From Congzhengia minquanensis (GTDB taxonomy: Bacteria > Bacillota > Clostridia > UBA1381 > UBA9506), in contig NZ_JACRSU010000001.1 in assembly GCF_014384785.1 (NCBI RefSeq), forward strand, positions 434,001-498,000: DNA of 64,000 bases. The letters are read 5' to 3'. The translations under genes and the position numbers were made by a program. A model generated the notes under the pieces. That model saw only the letters and a list, made by a program, of their open reading frames with translations. It ran no database searches and was not told the origin of the DNA. Shown piece after piece: positions 8,668-16,768 of this stretch. Within the stretch, counting starts at the first letter, position 1. Each line of letters starts with the position of its first letter.

Positions 8668-9180
8668 TTAAATTACGTCAAAATTGTCTGGGTCGTCAGA
8701 CAACACTTCCTCCAAATCCGGCTCCGGTCCATCAAAACTGTCTGTCGGCTGGGGTTCGCCGTTTTCCTCCGGCGCATGCTTTGTGCGCCTCGGTTTTGGC
8801 GCTTTCGGCTCTTTTTCTAAAAACACGCTGTCTACAAACACGTTGACTTTGTTTACAGAAATATCGGTCATGGTTTCAACATTCTTTTTTACGGCTTCCT
8901 GAATTGCATAAGAAATTTCAGGAATATTCATGCCGTAATCAATATTAATGTGAACGTCAATGTCCACTTCCTTTGCCTCGTCATTCAAATAAATGCGGAC
9001 ACCGCGCTGGGCAGGCTTTTTCACCAGCTTGTCAACAAACCCTTCCGCCGCAGAAGCCGCTAAGTGAATTCCCTTTATGTCATTAAGCGCCTGGGCCGCA
9101 ATAATTAAAACAACTTCGTTTGCAATTTTAATAGCGCCCGGGTTTTCTTCGGTTTCAAATGTAATATCTTTTTCAGCCAT
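8668..9180 (-). CDS. Asp23/Gls24 family protein (YqhY-like)
   Basis: A 170-residue protein whose first 115 residues form an Asp23/Gls24 domain (IANEVVLIIAAQALNDIKGI, then YLNDEAKEVDIDVHINIDYG and IQEAVKKNVETMTDISVNKV). The remaining 50 residues are Pro/Glu/Asp-rich and probably disordered. In Bacillus, yqhY lies shortly downstream of spoIIIA beside accBC and is linked to acetyl-CoA carboxylase control. Here the same neighbour is kept but accBC is absent from the window. Start follows AGGAGG. Confidence 0.88.
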   Translation of the reverse strand: MAEKDITFETEENPGAIKIANEVVLIIAAQALNDIKGIHLAASAAEGFVDKLVKKPAQRGVRIYLNDEAKEVDIDVHINIDYGMNIPEISYAIQEAVKKNVETMTDISVNKVNVFVDSVFLEKEPKAPKPRRTKHAPEENGEPQPTDSFDGPEPDLEEVLSDDPDNFDVI

Positions 9181-9228
9181 CTTCGGTACCTCCTAAATAA
9201 TTTTTCGCACAGAAAGATATATCGTAGT

Positions 9229-9234
9229 ATTATA
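9229..9234 (-). promoter_or_regulatory. Possible extended -10 element before the Asp23-family gene
   Basis: Minus strand TATGATATAAT gives an extended -10 (TGA plus TATAAT) about 50 bp before the start codon. No good -35 is seen 17 bp upstream, so this is weak evidence for a separate promoter. Confidence 0.4.
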
Positions 9235-9242
9235 TCATAAGC

Positions 9243-9263
9243 GCAAGCCGCTTATCGGCTTGC
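9243..9263. terminator. Short GC hairpin
   Basis: Stem GCAAGCCG (9243-9250) / CGGCTTGC (9256-9263) with a CTTAT loop. No T-run lies beside it. It is one of two structures between spoIIIAH and the Asp23-family gene. Confidence 0.5.
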
Positions 9264-9271
9264 TACACACC

Positions 9272-9336
9272 GATACAATAAAAACATCGGAAAGAAAACA
9301 CATGTGTTTTCTTTCATTTACTGTTTTTATTATATC
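9272..9336. repeat. 65-bp nested palindrome behind the spoIIIA operon
   Basis: The core is a perfect 24-bp palindrome (9291-9314; AAAGAAAACACA and its complement). It is flanked by outer arms 9272-9286 (GATACAATAAAAACA) and 9322-9336, which pair at 14 of 15 positions, separated from the core by 4 and 7 unpaired bases. On the minus strand it lies 34 bases after spoIIIAH and contains T-rich arms, so it may be the operon terminator. Its symmetry also suits a bidirectional signal or a small repeat element. Confidence 0.7.
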
Positions 9337-9369
9337 ACCAATTCGTAAAAAAAACAACTTTTTTTTCGA

Positions 9370-10032
9370 TTAATTGGGTTTTATCTCAACAATTTTTACC
9401 TGGTCTGCGCGGCAGGCGCCGCTGTTTGCCACAAGGTCGGTGATAACTGCTGCATCAATTTCGTTTAAGCCGTTGGTCTGTACCGCCACAGATGTTACGT
9501 TCTCGCCCATAAACACTACACAGTCTCCATAACCCTTCGCTTTAATCATGTTTTCCGCCGCAACTTCACTTTCTGTGAATTTAGAAAGCTGCTCAATTTG
9601 CTTTTGTGCATTGTCTTTCGATTCTTTGTCCGCCCCGGAGGAGTTTAAAACGCCGGTAAGCATTTCGATGGACTCGCTTCTCTTTTTCTCCCGTTCCATT
9701 TTCGCGTTGGTGAAATAGTCCGCGCCAACTGCTGCATTGTTGTTTTTGCCCTCATCTTCTTTTTTGTTTTCCTCTGTTTCCGTTGAATTTACCATTTTTG
9801 CTTCACCCAGCTTTTTTGAGGCCTCGGTGTACATAACCGATACGTCCGGGTCGGCCTCGCCCTTTCTTATGGTCATGTTCAAATATCCAGCAATGCCAAT
9901 TAAAAGAATTAAAGAAACAGCGGCAACCTGCCGTTTCCTTAACACAAGCATTTTGTTCTTTTTGTTTTTTTCGTTTGCTGTGCGCTGGTTCGTTCTTGTT
10001 GTTCTTTCCTTTTTCGGTTTAAAAAATTTCAT
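9370..10032 (-). CDS. spoIIIAH: Stage III sporulation protein AH
   Basis: A 220-residue protein with a basic N-terminus, one membrane helix (about 29-48) and a long extracytoplasmic part. It has a Glu/Lys-rich coiled stretch and a C-terminal YscJ/FliF-like ring-building domain (about 130-220). In sporulating cells SpoIIIAH in the mother-cell membrane binds SpoIIQ of the forespore to form the channel between the two compartments. ATG at 10030-10032 was chosen because GGGAG lies 8 bases upstream. Last gene of the spoIIIA operon. Confidence 0.95.
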   Translation of the reverse strand: MKFFKPKKERTTRTNQRTANEKNKKNKMLVLRKRQVAAVSLILLIGIAGYLNMTIRKGEADPDVSVMYTEASKKLGEAKMVNSTETEENKKEDEGKNNNAAVGADYFTNAKMEREKKRSESIEMLTGVLNSSGADKESKDNAQKQIEQLSKFTESEVAAENMIKAKGYGDCVVFMGENVTSVAVQTNGLNEIDAAVITDLVANSGACRADQVKIVEIKPN

Positions 10033-10085
10033 TGTCCTATCTCCCATCTTTACATTTTTTGCTTCATTATATTCAGAAAGAAAAA

Positions 10086-10610
10086 TTATTTTCTTTCCAG
10101 CACTTCAATCCTGTGCGCTTTCACTCCCAAAACGGCGCGAACCGCGTTTAAAAGTTCGTTTTTCGTCTCTGCATCCTTTGCGCCTGTTGCGATGACCAGC
10201 ACGCCGGAAACAGCGGGCCTGCTTTTTTTGAGAACCACCGGCGATTCTCCTCCGCCGGCATCGTTTTTTAACACATAAGTCTTTTCGTCTGTGTTTTGTT
10301 TGGCCTCGCCTTCAATCTGGCTGGCCGACTTTTCATCTGCCGCAAAAATGGTCTGTCCGTCATCCTCCAGCGTGACCATAACCTCCACATTCCCAGCTCC
10401 CTTAACAGAGGAAAGAATAGATTTGAGCTGTTTTTCAATTTCTTCTTTATATGCCGTGCCGCTTATCTGCTGCTCCACCACCTCTTTTTTCTCTTTTGTG
10501 CCTCCGCTTGGGAGCATCATCAGCCCTATCCCTACTATAAATATGATGACAAGTATCTTAGTATTCATAATTTGTCCGAAAAATTTCTTAAGGTCGCTTA
10601 TGCTCTTCAT
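10086..10610 (-). CDS. spoIIIAG: Stage III sporulation protein AG
   Basis: A 174-residue protein with a membrane helix at about 19-36 (ILVIIFIVGIGLMMLPSGG) and a C-terminal ring-forming domain. The family forms large rings in the SpoIIIA-SpoIIQ feeding-tube complex. The spoIIIAF stop and this ATG overlap as TGATG, favouring the ATG at 10608-10610 over the GTG one codon earlier. A 53-base gap separates it from spoIIIAH. Confidence 0.95.
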   Translation of the reverse strand: MKSISDLKKFFGQIMNTKILVIIFIVGIGLMMLPSGGTKEKKEVVEQQISGTAYKEEIEKQLKSILSSVKGAGNVEVMVTLEDDGQTIFAADEKSASQIEGEAKQNTDEKTYVLKNDAGGGESPVVLKKSRPAVSGVLVIATGAKDAETKNELLNAVRAVLGVKAHRIEVLERK

Positions 10611-11047
10611 CACTGTTCCACCACCTTGTCCTGGGAAATATCAATATACTCTGCCACAATCTTTGCAAAATCGGCAGAATACGGCGAAAGCCCAACCCGA
10701 GCAACCCCCGTAATTTCGCCGGTCTCGTCTGTTTTCCCCTCCACCGTAACCTGAAAGGAACGCCCGGTTTCGGTTTTTAGCTTTTCTGCAATGCGGACGG
10801 AGAGCGTTTTTTCAAATTCGTCCATTAAATAGCTTGCCCCTTTGACTGAGAGCTCCTGGGTTTCTATGTCAGACAGCTGCAAATTCAGCGTGCCGGAAAG
10901 TTTAAAAAGCGGTGAAACCACAATGGCAATAACAATCAGCCCCGCCGCAAAACCAGCATATTTTCCCGCGCCATCCCTGGGTAATATGCCACAGACGAGC
11001 GACACGCAAATCACCGCCGCAATCACCATTTTTAAATAATCTGCCAT
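10610..11047 (-). CDS. spoIIIAF: Stage III sporulation protein AF
   Basis: A 145-residue protein with two N-terminal membrane helices (about 4-21 and 27-45) and a soluble C-terminal domain resembling the ring-building domains of AG and AH. Start ATG 11045-11047 shares one base with the spoIIIAE stop (TAATG), a coupled arrangement. Upstream in-frame codons lie inside spoIIIAE and were ignored. Confidence 0.94.
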   Translation of the reverse strand: MADYLKMVIAAVICVSLVCGILPRDGAGKYAGFAAGLIVIAIVVSPLFKLSGTLNLQLSDIETQELSVKGASYLMDEFEKTLSVRIAEKLKTETGRSFQVTVEGKTDETGEITGVARVGLSPYSADFAKIVAEYIDISQDKVVEQ

Positions 11048-12129
11048 TAGAGCGCACCTCCCCCAAACCGACAAAGCATGGCCAGGCTGATAACGAACAT
11101 AACGCTCACCGCCAAAATAACGCCGCAAATCCTGACTAAACTTCCGCCAACTTCATCAATTACATGAGACACCCGTTTTTCTGCCGTCACCGCACACAGG
11201 CAGGCTGCCAGCTTATAAGAAAGCGCCACGGCGCACACGTTAATCAGCGGGCTTAAACACACATAGCCAACGCCAATGATACCGCTTATCCCCAATGCGC
11301 TTTTAATCGCCCGGGCGCTTGTGCCCACCATTTCCAATGAATCTGACAGGGCACCGCCCACCACGGGAACAAAGCTTCCCACCGCGTATTTCACCGTTTT
11401 TCCCGCCACTGTGTCAAAGGCTCCGGCAGCCTGGGACTGAATTGCAATCACTGCGCCATATAAGGTTAAAAGCAATCCCGTTCCCCACTTTAAGCAGGAT
11501 TTTAACAACCCCGTAACACCTTTTAAATAGGGCGTGTCACCCAGGCAATCCACCACACTCAGCGCTGTTATCACCGCAACTAAGGGCAAAATAGTCTCTT
11601 TGCAGATATGAATAAACACCTGCATGGCGCCGAACACCACGCCGCAGGCCGCGGTCTGTGCTGCCTGGCCCGTTGCAGCCGCGGCGGTTGCCACCGAGGG
11701 CATGAGCGCCTGCACAAACAAAAACAGCGTGTCAATGGTTTCCTCCGCCGCGGACATAGAAAATATAAAAATTTTTAAGCTCATCAGCGACACCACTGCC
11801 ACACAGCAAATTGTGCCAATCTCATTTTTGCCGCCGCACAGGCTGGCCGCTATTCCTGATATAATGCCTGCAGCCACCATTTTGATAATGACGGAAGTGT
11901 TTTCTTTGATCTTACCAAACAGAAGCGATGCTAATTTATCGGCAAGCCCCGAAAAGGTGAACCCGCTTTTTCCGTCTAAAACATCCCGCGCTGTGTCAGA
12001 CACGCTGTAGCCCGGCACATTGTTCCTATTTTCCGCTTCTTCTATCAGTCCGTCGACCCCTGCTGCCTGCACAATATATGGTAGATATAATATAAGGAAG
12101 AAACTAAGTATTGAAATCACTTTTTTCAT
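11047..12129 (-). CDS. spoIIIAE: Stage III sporulation protein AE
   Basis: A 360-residue polytopic protein with an N-terminal signal-like helix (MKKVISILSFFLILYLPYIV) and about eight further hydrophobic segments. It is the largest membrane component of the SpoIIIA complex, with a permease-like fold. ATG at 12127-12129 was chosen because it begins a proper signal sequence; the in-frame extension would overlap spoIIIAD and is not hydrophobic. A GGAAAGGA site lies about 11 bases upstream. Confidence 0.94.
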   Translation of the reverse strand: MKKVISILSFFLILYLPYIVQAAGVDGLIEEAENRNNVPGYSVSDTARDVLDGKSGFTFSGLADKLASLLFGKIKENTSVIIKMVAAGIISGIAASLCGGKNEIGTICCVAVVSLMSLKIFIFSMSAAEETIDTLFLFVQALMPSVATAAAATGQAAQTAACGVVFGAMQVFIHICKETILPLVAVITALSVVDCLGDTPYLKGVTGLLKSCLKWGTGLLLTLYGAVIAIQSQAAGAFDTVAGKTVKYAVGSFVPVVGGALSDSLEMVGTSARAIKSALGISGIIGVGYVCLSPLINVCAVALSYKLAACLCAVTAEKRVSHVIDEVGGSLVRICGVILAVSVMFVISLAMLCRFGGGAL

Positions 12130-12166
12130 TGGAAAACCATTCCTTTCCGTACCGTTTTTCGTATGT

Positions 12167-12565
12167 TTAATTCGGTAGAATAGACAAAAGGGTTTGAAAC
12201 AATGCTCCAATCACCGGCAGGCAAAGCCCCATGCAAACCACCTTTCCCGTCATCACAACAGCGGTGGACGCAGCAGATAACCCCGCATCTTTTAAAATGT
12301 CGCTTCCAAGCCATGTGAGGCACGCAATTCCCGTAATTTTCAGCACGCTGTCAATATACATATCCTTGCCGCCTGCCGCCTGATAAATAGACTTTGCATA
12401 AACCGTAATGCGTTCAAGCTCCGGAAGTGCAAAGAAAAACACGGCCGATGCGGTAATGATAGACAGCGCTGTGCCCAAAAACGGCTTATATTCCTTTAAT
12501 ACCTGGGAAAGAAAGGCTCCTAAAATGGCCAAAACCACAATTTTTACCACGTCCAATGCGTTCAC
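12167..12565 (-). CDS. spoIIIAD: Stage III sporulation protein AD
   Basis: A 132-residue protein, almost wholly hydrophobic, with four likely membrane helices. The opening ALDVVKIVVLAILGAFLSQVLKEYKP pattern is typical of SpoIIIAD. It lies between AC (5-base gap) and AE (37-base gap). Confidence 0.94.
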   Translation of the reverse strand: MNALDVVKIVVLAILGAFLSQVLKEYKPFLGTALSIITASAVFFFALPELERITVYAKSIYQAAGGKDMYIDSVLKITGIACLTWLGSDILKDAGLSAASTAVVMTGKVVCMGLCLPVIGALFQTLLSILPN

Positions 12566-12570
12566 CCCGC

Positions 12571-12765
12571 TTAAAGGTCAAAAATGGTTTTCACCGTGTT
12601 GAACAGATAGTCAATCTGCTGAATGACCATTAAAAGCACCACCACAAGCCCGGCAAGTGTTGTGAGCATTGCCTGCTCCTCCCTGCCCGCGCGAATGAGT
12701 ACCTGATTCAGCACGCTGATTAAAATGCCAATGGCCGCAATTTTAAAGATAAGGTCAATTCCCAT
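12571..12765 (-). CDS. spoIIIAC: Stage III sporulation protein AC
   Basis: A 64-residue protein with two hydrophobic helices, matching the normal SpoIIIAC length and pattern (IAAIGILISVLNQVLIRAGREE). AC and AD are related small membrane components of the SpoIIIA complex. A strong AAAGGAGG site precedes the start. Confidence 0.95.
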   Translation of the reverse strand: MGIDLIFKIAAIGILISVLNQVLIRAGREEQAMLTTLAGLVVVLLMVIQQIDYLFNTVKTIFDL

Positions 12766-12779
12766 TTGCCTTCCTCCTT

Positions 12780-13298
12780 TCAGATGAACAGTATCAAAAC
12801 AGCCAAGCCTGCGCCAATGCCGAGAGTAAAAATTAGCTTTCTGTTTTTTGCGTAGTTTTCTCCTTCGTCCGCAATCTCGCGGTCTAAGCTTTCTAAGGTT
12901 TTATCGATGTTTTCTATTTCAATTTCCCGGGACATTTTGCCTGCCCGCTGGGAAAAGTCTGTCATGGTCTTGTCCGCGGCCGGGCTTAAAAAAGGGGTTT
13001 GTGCAAATTCCTCTCTGACTGCCGCCCACGCCTGTCCAAAATCCAACGTTTCGTTATCGCTAAGATTTTGAGAAACGGCTTTAAAAAAATCTTTCATATC
13101 GCCTAAAAGAGATTCCGAAATCTCCCCCGCTGTTTCAGAAAGCTCTTTTGCCGAAAAAGAGATTTCACTTTTCATCATTGACAGCGCCTTTTTCATCTGT
13201 TTCAAATTGTGATATTTTTGTTTCAACTCATCTGCTTTTAAATAGGAAAACATAAAACAGGCAAACAAAATCATTGCAATTCCCAAAGCTTTAAACAC
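12780..13298 (-). CDS. spoIIIAB: Stage III sporulation protein AB
   Basis: A 172-residue protein with membrane helices at both ends (about 5-20 and 153-170) enclosing a charged, helical middle. SpoIIIAB resembles the GspF-type platform protein of secretion systems. The start codon is GTG (13296-13298) with GGAGG 7 bases upstream, inside the end of spoIIIAA (28-base overlap). Confidence 0.94.
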   Translation of the reverse strand: MFKALGIAMILFACFMFSYLKADELKQKYHNLKQMKKALSMMKSEISFSAKELSETAGEISESLLGDMKDFFKAVSQNLSDNETLDFGQAWAAVREEFAQTPFLSPAADKTMTDFSQRAGKMSREIEIENIDKTLESLDREIADEGENYAKNRKLIFTLGIGAGLAVLILFI

Positions 13299-14176
13299 TG
13301 CTGCACCTCCGCTTTTCCGTTGTTTCTTCCCAGCAGTATGGCGGTTTCAAACAGCTTCATAAGCTGCCTCTTTTTTGCAAGCGCCTCGTCTATGGAATAG
13401 CCGTGCATGCTGGTAATAATTTTACAGCCGCCCTTAAGCAGCTCGCCCACCGCCGCCGCGTCTGCCTCCGTGCCGATTTCGTCTGTGATGATAACGTCCG
13501 GCGAAAGCGAGCGGAGCGCATGAGTAATGCCCTCAGGTTTGGGAAAACCGTCTAACACGTCGGTCTGCTCTCCCACGTCAAACTGCGGCACGCCCTGGCC
13601 GCAGGCAGCAAGTTCAGAACGCTCGTCCACAATTACCACCTTAAACCGCGATGAAAGCTGTCGGGCGCAGTCCCGGAGCACTGTGGTTTTGCCTACGCCG
13701 GGCGGTGAAATGATAATACTGTTATATATGCGGTTTCCCGCACAAATATGCTTCATGCACCCATCGGCGCTGTGGGGGAATTCCCTGGCCAAACGAATGT
13801 TTAAACCGGAGAAGAAACCAATGTTAATCACCTTGCCGCCCTCAGCCACCGCCCTGCCGCTGATGCCAATTCTGTGCCCGCCCCGAATGGTAATAAACCC
13901 GCCTTTGATCTCCTCCTGATAGGCATAAACAGAGCTTCTGCAAAACGCGCCGACCATTCGGGCAATATCTTCCTGGCTTGCCGCCAGGGCCTGTTCTCTT
14001 GCGTCTGTCTCCCCGCCCTCTTTACGAAGAAAGCTTGTCCTGTCGCCGTAATACAGCATAACGGGCCGGTCTGCACGAAACCTTATTTCCTGAAGATTGT
14101 GAAAGCTGCATGCATTTAACGCCGTTTTATATTCCGGAATCATTTTTGATAGAATTTCTGAACGGACTTTGTCCAT
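13271..14176 (-). CDS. spoIIIAA: Stage III sporulation protein AA (ATPase)
   Basis: A 301-residue secretion-type ATPase. Walker A is SPPGVGKTTVLRD near residue 150 and the Walker B region is VIITDEIGTEAD near 220. It is thought to power the mother-cell side of the SpoIIIA-SpoIIQ channel. First gene of the eight-gene operon. By family knowledge the operon is under sigma-E, but I could not place an unambiguous sigma-E promoter in the 80 bp upstream. Confidence 0.95.
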   Translation of the reverse strand: MDKVRSEILSKMIPEYKTALNACSFHNLQEIRFRADRPVMLYYGDRTSFLRKEGGETDAREQALAASQEDIARMVGAFCRSSVYAYQEEIKGGFITIRGGHRIGISGRAVAEGGKVINIGFFSGLNIRLAREFPHSADGCMKHICAGNRIYNSIIISPPGVGKTTVLRDCARQLSSRFKVVIVDERSELAACGQGVPQFDVGEQTDVLDGFPKPEGITHALRSLSPDVIITDEIGTEADAAAVGELLKGGCKIITSMHGYSIDEALAKKRQLMKLFETAILLGRNNGKAEVQQCLKLWELQ

Positions 14177-14338
14177 AAAATCACCGCCTTTTTTTCATTT
14201 CATTCTATTCGGACAGATGCAAATAAAGAACTGTTTTTCAAAGAAAATATACTTTTTTAATTCCTTAATCTGGTATTTATTTACATATATTTCTATTTTG
14301 TAAAGCTAAAAACAAACAAAAGTCAAACTTTGTTCAAA

Positions 14339-14388
14339 AAATCGTAAAATCTCTTGAAAGCCGTTTGCTGACAGCTTTACAACGATTT
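14339..14388 (-). terminator. Terminator-like inverted repeat facing leftward
   Basis: Outer arms AAATCGT (14339-14345) / ACGATTT (14382-14388) and inner arms AAAGC (14357-14361) / GCTTT (14374-14378). Read on the minus strand, the last arm runs into TTTTTT. No leftward gene lies before it, so it could end an antisense RNA entering from the G5/3D gene. Confidence 0.4.
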
Positions 14389-14445
14389 ATTCCATATTCT
14401 TACAAATATTTTTTTAATGAATTCTGTTTAATTCCGCATAATTGT

Positions 14446-14474
14446 TTGACAAATGAGCAAAAATATTCTATAAT
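14446..14474 (+). promoter_or_regulatory. Consensus sigma-A promoter of the G5/3D cell-wall protein
   Basis: -35 TTGACA (14446-14451), 17-bp spacer, -10 TATAAT (14469-14474). Both boxes match consensus exactly. It lies 63 bp before the start codon. Confidence 0.92.
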
Positions 14475-14537
14475 AGGCAATGCCGCAGACAGGATTTAAT
14501 ACTTTTGTAACATTATCGTTAAATTCAGGAGGTTTTT

Positions 14538-15752
14538 ATGGGTAACAAAAAAGGATCTATTTTTACGAATGAAAAATTTTCATTCCGTGGTCCTTCCAAA
14601 CGTTTCATTGCGATTATTTCCATCGTCGCAGCTTCGATTTTGTTCTACGGTTTTACTCCATCGGCTGATGAAGAATCACCACTTACATCAGTGACTATTG
14701 TTGACGGTGAAAATTATTTCGAGGTTGAAACAAAGGGCCAGACTGTTGGCGACGCGCTTTGCGTTGCAGACATTACTCTGGGAGAAAACGACTCGGTGTC
14801 GAAAGATTTGGGCGCCGAAATTAAAGACGGTGAAACCATTACGGTAAACCGCGGGAAACTGATTTTCCTAAACACTTCAGGCACAACATTTGAAATCCGC
14901 ACCAACGCCGCTACAGTCGGCGATGCGCTCATATCCGACGGGTTCCAGGTGGGGAAATATGACGAGGTGGTGCCCGATGTGAACACCCCAACGGCCGACG
15001 GCATGACGGTGAGCGTCACAAGGGTTTACGTTGAGGTGTATGAAGTTAACGAGGAAATTCCCTTTACAGAAAAAACAATTACAAATGATGAAAAGGAAGC
15101 CGGATATAAAAATGTGATACAGGAAGGAAAGCCGGGCACATTGGTCCGCACCTTCAAAAAGGTTTCCAAAGACGGAGCAGGCGTAACGGCTACACTGATT
15201 GGTGAAAGTGTCGCATCACAGCCTGTTGAGCAGATAATTGAAATTGGCACAAAACAGGTTTCAGAACCTGCCCAGCCGCCAGCCGGCACGAATACAGGCG
15301 CAAATCCGTCTGTGACGCTGACGCCGGGCAAAACTGCCGACGGCGTGCCATTTGCGGCAATCCCCACAATGGCACAGAACAACACCAAAACCACAACCAG
15401 CGGAAACACCGCGGTAACGGCTTATGGAACGTTCACCTTTTCAAAAGTGATAAATGCAAAAGCAACAGCCTATGAGGGTTCAAGCGCCTCAAACGGCAAA
15501 TGGGCCGGAAAAACAGCAACGGGACGCGCGCCTGTGTTTGGCGTAGTAGCGGTTGACCCCAGCGTTATTCCCTTAAACTCAAAGCTGTATATTGAATCGA
15601 GCGACGGCGGAAAATCCTGGATTTATGGATTTGCAGTAGCAGGAGACACCGGCGGCGCCATAAAGGGAAACAAAATTGATTTATGTTACAATACATTAGA
15701 CCAGTGTTATCAGTTTGGAAGACGGGACGCAGTTGTCTATGTTTTAAACTGA
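14538..15752 (+). CDS. YabE-like cell-wall protein with DUF348, G5 and 3D domains
   Basis: A 404-residue protein with one N-terminal membrane helix or signal anchor (about 24-43). Two DUF348 repeats follow (about 50-100 and 107-160; each with the TVGDAL motif), then a G5 domain (about 160-240), a Thr/Pro/Gly-rich linker (245-305) and a C-terminal 3D domain (about 313-404). The 3D domain carries the catalytic-type aspartates in AVDPSVIP, AGDTGGAIKGNKIDL and GRRDAVVYVLN. The family acts on peptidoglycan as lytic transglycosylase-like or resuscitation-promoting proteins. AGGAGG precedes the start by 5 bases. It is monocistronic with an excellent promoter and a terminator. Confidence 0.92.
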   Translation: MGNKKGSIFTNEKFSFRGPSKRFIAIISIVAASILFYGFTPSADEESPLTSVTIVDGENYFEVETKGQTVGDALCVADITLGENDSVSKDLGAEIKDGETITVNRGKLIFLNTSGTTFEIRTNAATVGDALISDGFQVGKYDEVVPDVNTPTADGMTVSVTRVYVEVYEVNEEIPFTEKTITNDEKEAGYKNVIQEGKPGTLVRTFKKVSKDGAGVTATLIGESVASQPVEQIIEIGTKQVSEPAQPPAGTNTGANPSVTLTPGKTADGVPFAAIPTMAQNNTKTTTSGNTAVTAYGTFTFSKVINAKATAYEGSSASNGKWAGKTATGRAPVFGVVAVDPSVIPLNSKLYIESSDGGKSWIYGFAVAGDTGGAIKGNKIDLCYNTLDQCYQFGRRDAVVYVLN

Positions 15753-15757
15753 TTAAA

Positions 15758-15797
15758 AAAAAACAGGTGTAAGGCTTCTCGCCTTGCACCTGTTTTT
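15758..15797. terminator. Bidirectional terminator
   Basis: Stem ACAGGTGTAAGGC / GCCTTGCACCTGT with a TTCTC loop, flanked by A9 and T6. It serves both the G5/3D gene and the oxidoreductase operon arriving from the right. Confidence 0.92.
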
Positions 15798-15802
15798 TAT
15801 CT

Positions 15803-16768
15803 TCAAAGGGTAATAACAAGTTTCCCAATGTTTTCGTTTGCGGCCATCATGGCATGTGCCTCATCCGTTTGCTCCACCGAAAACGTTTTATAAATTTCAG
15901 GCCGGAGTGCGCCGGACACAAAGTGGGGGAACACTTCTTCCGTCAGTCTTTTTAATATTTCCGCTTTCATTTCCGGCGTGCGAGACCGAAGCGTGCTTCC
16001 AATGAGCCGCAGTCCCTTTTTATAAACGGTTTTCAAATCAAGCTCTGTCACATCGCCGCCTAAGGTGGCAATGTCAATCCAACGGCCATACCGCGCCATG
16101 CGTCCGAAGCATTTTCCCATGTCCGGGCCGCCCACGCAGTCTAACACTAAATCGATTTCCTGTTGGGAAAAAACGGTTTCAATGTCTGTCGTTTTGGTGT
16201 TTACAATCAGATCCGCGCCAAATTTTTTAATTTTTTCTGCCTTTTCGTCGCTCCGCACGGTAGCAATTACCTTTGCGCCCCACAGCTTTGCAAGCTGTGT
16301 TGCCGCAATGCCCACTCCGCTTCCCCCGGCAAACACCAAAAATGTTTCGCCCTTTTTTAAGTTTCCCTCATAAAACAAATTTAAATAAGCTGTGGCATAG
16401 CATTCCGGAATTGCCGCGGCCTCGGCAAAGGAAAACCCGTCGGGAATGGGCATCACCATGCCGCTCTGCACTGCGGAAAACTCGGCATATCCGCCGCCGC
16501 CTAAAAGAGCGCAGACCCTGTCCCCCACATTAAAATTCGATGCTTTCTTTGCTGTTTCACCTATTTCGGCAATAGTTCCGGCAATTTCCAGTCCCATCCA
16601 CGGGGGGCACCCCGGCGGAGAGGGATAGTCGCCGTTTCTCTGCATTAAGTCTGCGCGGTTTAACGAAAATGCTTTTGTTTCAATTAAAACCTCGTCCGCT
16701 TTTGGAACGGGCCGATCTACCTCAGTCCAAACAAGATTTTTTTGCTCGTCTGTCAGCATTGCTTTCAT
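15803..16768 (-). CDS. Quinone oxidoreductase-like MDR dehydrogenase
   Basis: A 321-residue medium-chain dehydrogenase/reductase without zinc ligands. It has a GroES-like N-terminal half and the NAD(P)H loop GGSGVGIAATQLAK near 145. The substrate-binding region (NRADLMQRNGDYPSPPGCP) is typical of the NADPH:quinone reductase/PIG3 group. ATG 16766-16768 shares a base with the epimerase stop (TGATG) and has GGGGG 8 bases upstream; a TTG one codon earlier is less likely. Last gene of a four-gene operon. Confidence 0.9.
   Translation of the reverse strand: MKAMLTDEQKNLVWTEVDRPVPKADEVLIETKAFSLNRADLMQRNGDYPSPPGCPPWMGLEIAGTIAEIGETAKKASNFNVGDRVCALLGGGGYAEFSAVQSGMVMPIPDGFSFAEAAAIPECYATAYLNLFYEGNLKKGETFLVFAGGSGVGIAATQLAKLWGAKVIATVRSDEKAEKIKKFGADLIVNTKTTDIETVFSQQEIDLVLDCVGGPDMGKCFGRMARYGRWIDIATLGGDVTELDLKTVYKKGLRLIGSTLRSRTPEMKAEILKRLTEEVFPHFVSGALRPEIYKTFSVEQTDEAHAMMAANENIGKLVITL

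Larger units (their letters stand above)
14177..14537. other. 361-bp divergent intergenic region
   Basis: AT-rich spacer between spoIIIAA (leftward) and the G5/3D protein (rightward). It holds the rightward sigma-A promoter (14446-14474) and a nested inverted repeat (14339-14388) that on the minus strand ends in a T-run. I see no riboswitch consensus (in particular no ydaO-type c-di-AMP element) and no open frame worth calling. Confidence 0.7.

Noticed and set aside
9737..12010. Long open frames antisense to the spoIIIA operon
   Set aside because: They lack ribosome sites and family resemblance and mirror conserved spoIIIA codons; shadows of real genes.
14177..14537. ydaO-type c-di-AMP riboswitch before the cell-wall protein
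   Set aside because: No match to the conserved core is visible; the region holds only a promoter and an AT-rich inverted repeat.
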